Source: Geminicoccaceae bacterium | GTDB taxonomy: Bacteria > Pseudomonadota > Alphaproteobacteria > Geminicoccales > Geminicoccaceae | Length of the DNA: 7,594 nt | NCBI GenBank assembly: GCA_030824835.1 | Contig: JAPJRA010000150.1 | Coordinates: 1-7,594 of the forward strand | Direction of reading: 5' to 3' | Translations under genes and position numbers: made by a program | Shown: positions 4,857-7,594 of the stretch, in pieces | How positions within the stretch are numbered: the stretch's first letter is position 1 | How the letters are laid out: each line of letters begins with the position of its first letter | The notes under the pieces: generated by a model | Seen by the model: only the letters and a program-made list of their open reading frames with translations | What the model was told of the DNA's origin: nothing | Databases searched by the model: none

Positions 4857-6308
4857 TCAGGCGTCGCCGCCCGAAAAGATGTCCTTGCGAATGATCGCAT
4901 GGACGCCGAAATTGCCGTCCACGACCTGCGTCACGCCGAAATCCACGCCCACCGACATCAGCGAGATCGCCTCGTCCTCGGTCAGGCCTTTGGCGTGCAT
5001 CAGGAACTGGCGCATCTTGCGGAAGGCGTCGCGCATCGCCCCGTCGACCGACGATTTGCCGTAGATCGCCGACTGGGCGTCCGGCCCCAGCTCGGCCAGA
5101 TAGTTGGCGTAGGTGAAGCCATGGACGACGAAATCGTCCTTGGTTTCCAGCATCGGGAAGTCGAGGCCTTCCAGCGCCGTGCCGGTCAATGCCGCTTTCT
5201 TGTGCAGGATGAGCTGGAACGTGCCGGTGAGCGAGCATTCGATCGCCGTGCCGCACAGCTCGGAGTCACCTTGCGAGGCGTGCGAATCGCCGACCGACAG
5301 CAAGGCGCCCTCGACGGCCACCGGATAGTACATCGTGGCGCCCTTGCCGATCCGCCAATTGTCCATGTTGCCGCCGAAATAGCCGGGCGGGATGGAATCG
5401 ACCATGTCGACCTCGCGCGGTGCCAGGGCCACCACGCCAAAGTGTGGTCGGATCGGCACCCGCACGTTCTTCAGGATCCCGAAGTTCGGCTTGATGATGC
5501 TGTGGTCGACCGGCACGCCCGGATAGTCGATGGTCTTGTGGACGACCCCGAATGGATCGGTCTGCGGCACCCACTGGAAGTTGTAGACCGCCTTGGCCCA
5601 GTTCTTCTCGCCCGAGGCGTCAACCTCGTAGATCGTGATGACCTCACGCGGCTTGGGCTCGGTCAGCAGGTCGTTATAATGATACCCCCACCAGGCAGCG
5701 GCATTGCTGCCGAAGGCCTTGCCCGCGAATTCCGGGTTGGCCGATGGCCGAACCACCGTATCGAGGATGCGCACCTCCAGCACATCGCCAGGCTCGGCGC
5801 CGCGGACATAGACCGGCCCGGTGCAGATATGCACGCCGAAGCCCTCGCCGGCACCGCGCCCATGGATGGAGGCGTCCATGGGGCCGGCACCGCGCCGATT
5901 CACGTTCTTCTTGTCCTTGGTCCACAAGAACACGCTTTCCGCGCCTGGGTCGCCCTTGATCATCCGCTCGGCGTCGTCGTTGGCGTGATGGGTCAGGACC
6001 TCGATCGTGACCAAGTCACCGGACTCTACCTCCAGCTGGGGCTTCAGCAGCTTGCTGAAATAGCCCCAATGCACGGTCTCGGCGGTGGCCGGCAGGTAGT
6101 GGTAGCCCCGCTTGGCCGGCTGGGCCGCTTCGGCCGCCTGTGCCAGCGCCGGGCTCACCAGCGAGAGGCCGCCAGCTGCGGCCGAGATGCCGCCGGCGGC
6201 GGCGACGGCGCTTTTGAGGAACGAGCGGCGCTCATGGCCGAGCTCGGCCATGAACTGGCGGCGGTGTAGGTCGAACTCGGGGCAGTTCTTATCGTCGCCC
6301 TGGCACAT
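4857..6308 (-). CDS. Acetamidase/formamidase family protein with Tat signal peptide
   Basis: A 483-residue member of the FmdA_AmdA family, which hydrolyses formamide, acetamide or similar short amides to ammonia and the carboxylate. Family landmarks are TVHWGYFS (78-85), GPVYVRGAEPGDVLEVRIL (164-182), PPGYFGGNMDN (307-317) and the core GDSHASQGDSELCG (340-353). Unlike the common cytoplasmic FmdA of about 400 residues, it has an N-terminal extension with a twin-arginine signal, ERRSFLKS (Arg27-Arg28), a hydrophobic Ala/Gly stretch to about 56 and an ALA-type cleavage site near 54-58, so the enzyme should act folded in the periplasm. A second Arg pair lies at 16-17 (HRRQF). The ATG at 6308 is preferred: GGGAG lies eight bases upstream, whereas the alternative GTG at 6323 overlaps that ribosome site. 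It is the first gene of a likely unit with the GNAT gene. The actual substrate is not proven. Confidence 0.93.
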   Translation of the reverse strand: MCQGDDKNCPEFDLHRRQFMAELGHERRSFLKSAVAAAGGISAAAGGLSLVSPALAQAAEAAQPAKRGYHYLPATAETVHWGYFSKLLKPQLEVESGDLVTIEVLTHHANDDAERMIKGDPGAESVFLWTKDKKNVNRRGAGPMDASIHGRGAGEGFGVHICTGPVYVRGAEPGDVLEVRILDTVVRPSANPEFAGKAFGSNAAAWWGYHYNDLLTEPKPREVITIYEVDASGEKNWAKAVYNFQWVPQTDPFGVVHKTIDYPGVPVDHSIIKPNFGILKNVRVPIRPHFGVVALAPREVDMVDSIPPGYFGGNMDNWRIGKGATMYYPVAVEGALLSVGDSHASQGDSELCGTAIECSLTGTFQLILHKKAALTGTALEGLDFPMLETKDDFVVHGFTYANYLAELGPDAQSAIYGKSSVDGAMRDAFRKMRQFLMHAKGLTEDEAISLMSVGVDFGVTQVVDGNFGVHAIIRKDIFSGGDA

Positions 6309-6422
6309 GAGCAGCGCTCCCACTGTTGGTCGGCTGGCGGCAGCGCTGCAAGGTTCGTACCGGCCGCGATTGAAAGCGGCAAGGTTCGGGCTCGAGGCCG
6401 GGTTCTGGCCGACCCCACCAGC

Positions 6423-6800
6423 CTACGCCAGGACTCTCGGCTGCAGGGGCGCCACCTTGGCGAAGGCAGCGGCACCGAAGAGTCCCATGAAGATCACGGC
6501 TGGCTGTGGATCGCCGCTGTCATGACGCCCGGCACCGCGGCGAGCGTGGAGGGTGTGTAGATCCGCGCAGCGCTCAGACCACTTTGCCCAGGGTGAAGAT
6601 CACTGTGAGGGCCATGAGCACTGTCTTGCGCAGCAGTCGGCGGGTGACCCGCGGCAGCACCGGCGCGCCGACAGAGACACCCAGCCCCCTAGCCGGACAG
6701 TGGAGACGGCAACGCCGAGATCGCCAGGCAACTGCAGCAGGCCCATGATGACGAACTCAGTCATCCCGATCCCGAAGATGCCGGCTGCTAGAGGATAAGC
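6423..6800 (-). pseudogene. DHA1-type MFS efflux transporter remnant
   Basis: The minus strand from about 6800 reads AYPLAAGIFGIGMTEFVIMG, then LLQLPGDLGVAVST, the first membrane helix and following loop of AraJ/Cmx-like drug-efflux MFS proteins (typically GxFxIGTTEFVIMGLLP). At about 6677 the likeness jumps frame to SVGAPVLPRVTRRLLRKT and then VLMALTVIFTLGKVV (helix 2 end to helix 3), ending in a TGA at 6574-6576 where a Ser codon is expected. A few codons between helices 1 and 2 are also missing. A further weak match, AVIFMGLFGAAAFAKVAPLQ, lies at about 6440-6492 after another break. No start codon is clear, and the rest of the roughly 400-residue protein is gone. It is certainly non-functional. 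The part at 6574-6800 is well supported, the part below it doubtful. Confidence 0.78.
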
Positions 6801-7084
6801 TGAAGGCGCGGCCTTCTCGGAGCGCAGCCTGCGCGTGGAGGCATCCGGGTCGGCGATGGTGAGGGCCCCCGCTAACTGGCCTGGCCGGAGTTGGTCTTGC
6901 GCGGCTGGCTCTGTTCCACATTGGTGCCGACATCGGGGCCGGCCGGCTGGAGGCGGTGCTGGAAGACCTCAATCCTGGCGACCTCGAGGACATCCACGCC
7001 GTTCTCGCCGTCCGGGGCGGGCATCTGCCGGCGCACATCCGGGCTTTCATCGATTTTCTCGCCGCGACGGTGCGACCAGCTTGA
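6799..7084 (+). pseudogene. LysR-family regulator remnant (C-terminal effector domain only)
   Basis: The plus frame at 6863-7084 ends TGA and contains LAGVGLARLALFHIGADI, AGRLEAVLEDLNPGDLEDIH and GGHLPAHIRAFIDFLA, the characteristic last 70 residues of a LysR substrate-binding domain. Just upstream, a different frame (6799-6870) reads FSERSLRVEASGSAMVRA, which aligns with the preceding GRLxVNxGEAMxxAAL segment, so a one-base indel near 6865-6870 has shifted the frame. The N-terminal helix-turn-helix and about 200 further residues are absent. It abuts the N-terminal remnant of the MFS gene on the opposite strand; LysR and MFS genes are often a divergent pair, so the two relics were probably regulator and target, with the middle lost by deletion. 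Confidence 0.82.
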
Positions 7085-7269
7085 GGGACGCATGGGGACG
7101 GCCTGCATGGTCGGTTTTAGCATTGGGCACATGAGCCTGTGGCGGTGACGCTGGCGCAGGTCGCCATCGCCACAATGGACATTACCGCTCGCGGGCAGCG
7201 CTGCCCCGGCACGCATCGGTCGGGTGTGGTCGGCGTGGCGACGGGAGCCTACGCCTATCCGTGAGGCAT
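7085..7269 (+). other. Intergenic, no gene seen
   Basis: Between the LysR remnant and the FG-GAP gene end. It holds only short frames; the longest plus frame here ends at 7263 and matches nothing I recognise. The palindrome GGGCAGCGCTGCCC at 7193-7206 could fold as the distal 3' end of the minus-strand gene but has no T-run. Confidence 0.5.
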
Positions 7270-7594
7270 TCAGCCAGGATTGGGCTTGACCTCGTAGGCT
7301 CGGTGCAACTTGTCGCCCGACCATGACAATCTGGCCCAGCACGCTTGATCCGTGCCCTTCACATGGCATTTGGTGCCGTCGACCCAGATGGCCACATCGA
7401 CGCTGCTTTCGCCTTGAATCAGCGTGGGCTGGCCGCCCAGGACGGCCAGTGGGTCCGCATAGCCGTTGCTCGAGAGAGCGATGCTGATCTGGCAACCGCC
7501 ATTGCCGCAGAAGGCGGTGGCGGCTCCACTGCACTTGAGGTTCTGCGGGTCGAGCAGATAATCGGCCCGGTCGTCCCCGTCGATATCGCCGATC
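7270..7594 (-). CDS. FG-GAP/VCBS-like repeat protein, C-terminal 107 residues
   Basis: The frame enters the window from beyond 7594 and stops at TGA 7270-7272. It begins IGDIDGDDRADYLLD, an Asp-rich loop (Asp3, Asp5, Asp7, Asp11) of the type that binds calcium in FG-GAP/VCBS beta-propeller blades, usually written D-x-[DN]-G-D-G-x-x-D. A Cys cluster follows (Cys21, Cys29, Cys34) in KCSGAATAFCGNGGCQ, then a second pair (Cys76, Cys85). Such paired Cys suggest disulfides and hence export, but the N-terminus is outside the window. The C-terminal part is Trp-containing and beta-like (VAIWVDG, ARLSWSGDK). Probable role: an extracellular or periplasmic binding protein of unknown ligand. The start and full length cannot be given. 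Confidence 0.75.
   Translation of the reverse strand, partial: IGDIDGDDRADYLLDPQNLKCSGAATAFCGNGGCQISIALSSNGYADPLAVLGGQPTLIQGESSVDVAIWVDGTKCHVKGTDQACWARLSWSGDKLHRAYEVKPNPG

Noticed and set aside
4800..6269. Plus-strand 489-codon open frame opposite the amidase
   Set aside because: It is a shadow of the amidase codon pattern; the family motifs are all on the minus strand.
7193..7206. 14-base palindrome GGGCAGCGCTGCCC
   Set aside because: It is short, in GC-rich DNA, has no loop or T-run, and there is no evidence for function.
6872..7534. Minus-strand 220-codon frame across the FG-GAP end and the LysR remnant
   Set aside because: It runs in a different frame from the FG-GAP-like gene, crosses unrelated segments and has a low-complexity Arg/His-rich translation.
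1..7594. CRISPR arrays, tRNA or rRNA genes, defence or toxin-antitoxin modules
   Set aside because: I saw no regularly spaced direct repeats, tRNA-like cloverleaf with T-loop signature, rRNA segment, or recognisable defence or toxin genes.

Overview
The window looks like chromosomal DNA of a GC-rich proteobacterium, most likely an alphaproteobacterium. The main clue is a textbook-spaced GGAAC-N16-CGTT promoter, the pattern read by EcfG general-stress sigma factors, directly upstream of a CsbD-family stress gene. This lineage call is an inference from gene families and that promoter; no rRNA or other marker is present.

Layout: (a) 1-1950, minus strand: a HAD-superfamily hydrolase followed three bases later by a GTG-started penicillin-acylase/AHL-acylase family gene, which leaves the window at base 1 after 440 codons. 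(b) 1951-2755: a divergent intergenic region with a 7-2-7 dyad and an EcfG-like promoter, then csbD (plus), a strong hairpin terminator, and a 69-residue Met/Trp-rich protein of unknown function (plus). (c) 2881-4135: a complete-length but dead IS3-family (IS407-type) element with 14/15-matching inverted repeats. It keeps an intact orfA and the A-AAA-AAC slip site. Its orfB has lost the second catalytic Asp (SDNG is SYNG) and carries an apparent net 13-base insertion, including a perfect 20-bp palindrome, exactly where the catalytic Glu should be. The IS lies between convergent host genes and has no visible target duplication. (d) 4294-6308, minus: a Tat-exported acetamidase/formamidase-family protein followed by a PAT/MnaT-like GNAT acetyltransferase, with a GC-rich hairpin between them. 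(e) 6423-7084: relics of a divergent pair, a DHA1-type MFS efflux transporter (minus) and the C-terminal part of its likely LysR regulator (plus), both frameshifted and truncated. (f) 7270-7594, minus: the C-terminal end of an FG-GAP/VCBS-like, Cys-containing, probably exported protein.

How genes may work together: the acylase and HAD genes form a tightly coupled two-gene unit for hydrolysis of amide and probably phosphate substrates. The amidase would release ammonia and a carboxylate in the periplasm, and the GNAT gene downstream may be co-transcribed subject to the hairpin. CsbD fits the general stress response. The remainder is a patch of genome decay (dead IS, dead LysR-MFS pair). I did not find a convincing new multi-gene system; the most unusual items are the palindrome lesion in the transposase and the regulatory sites around csbD.
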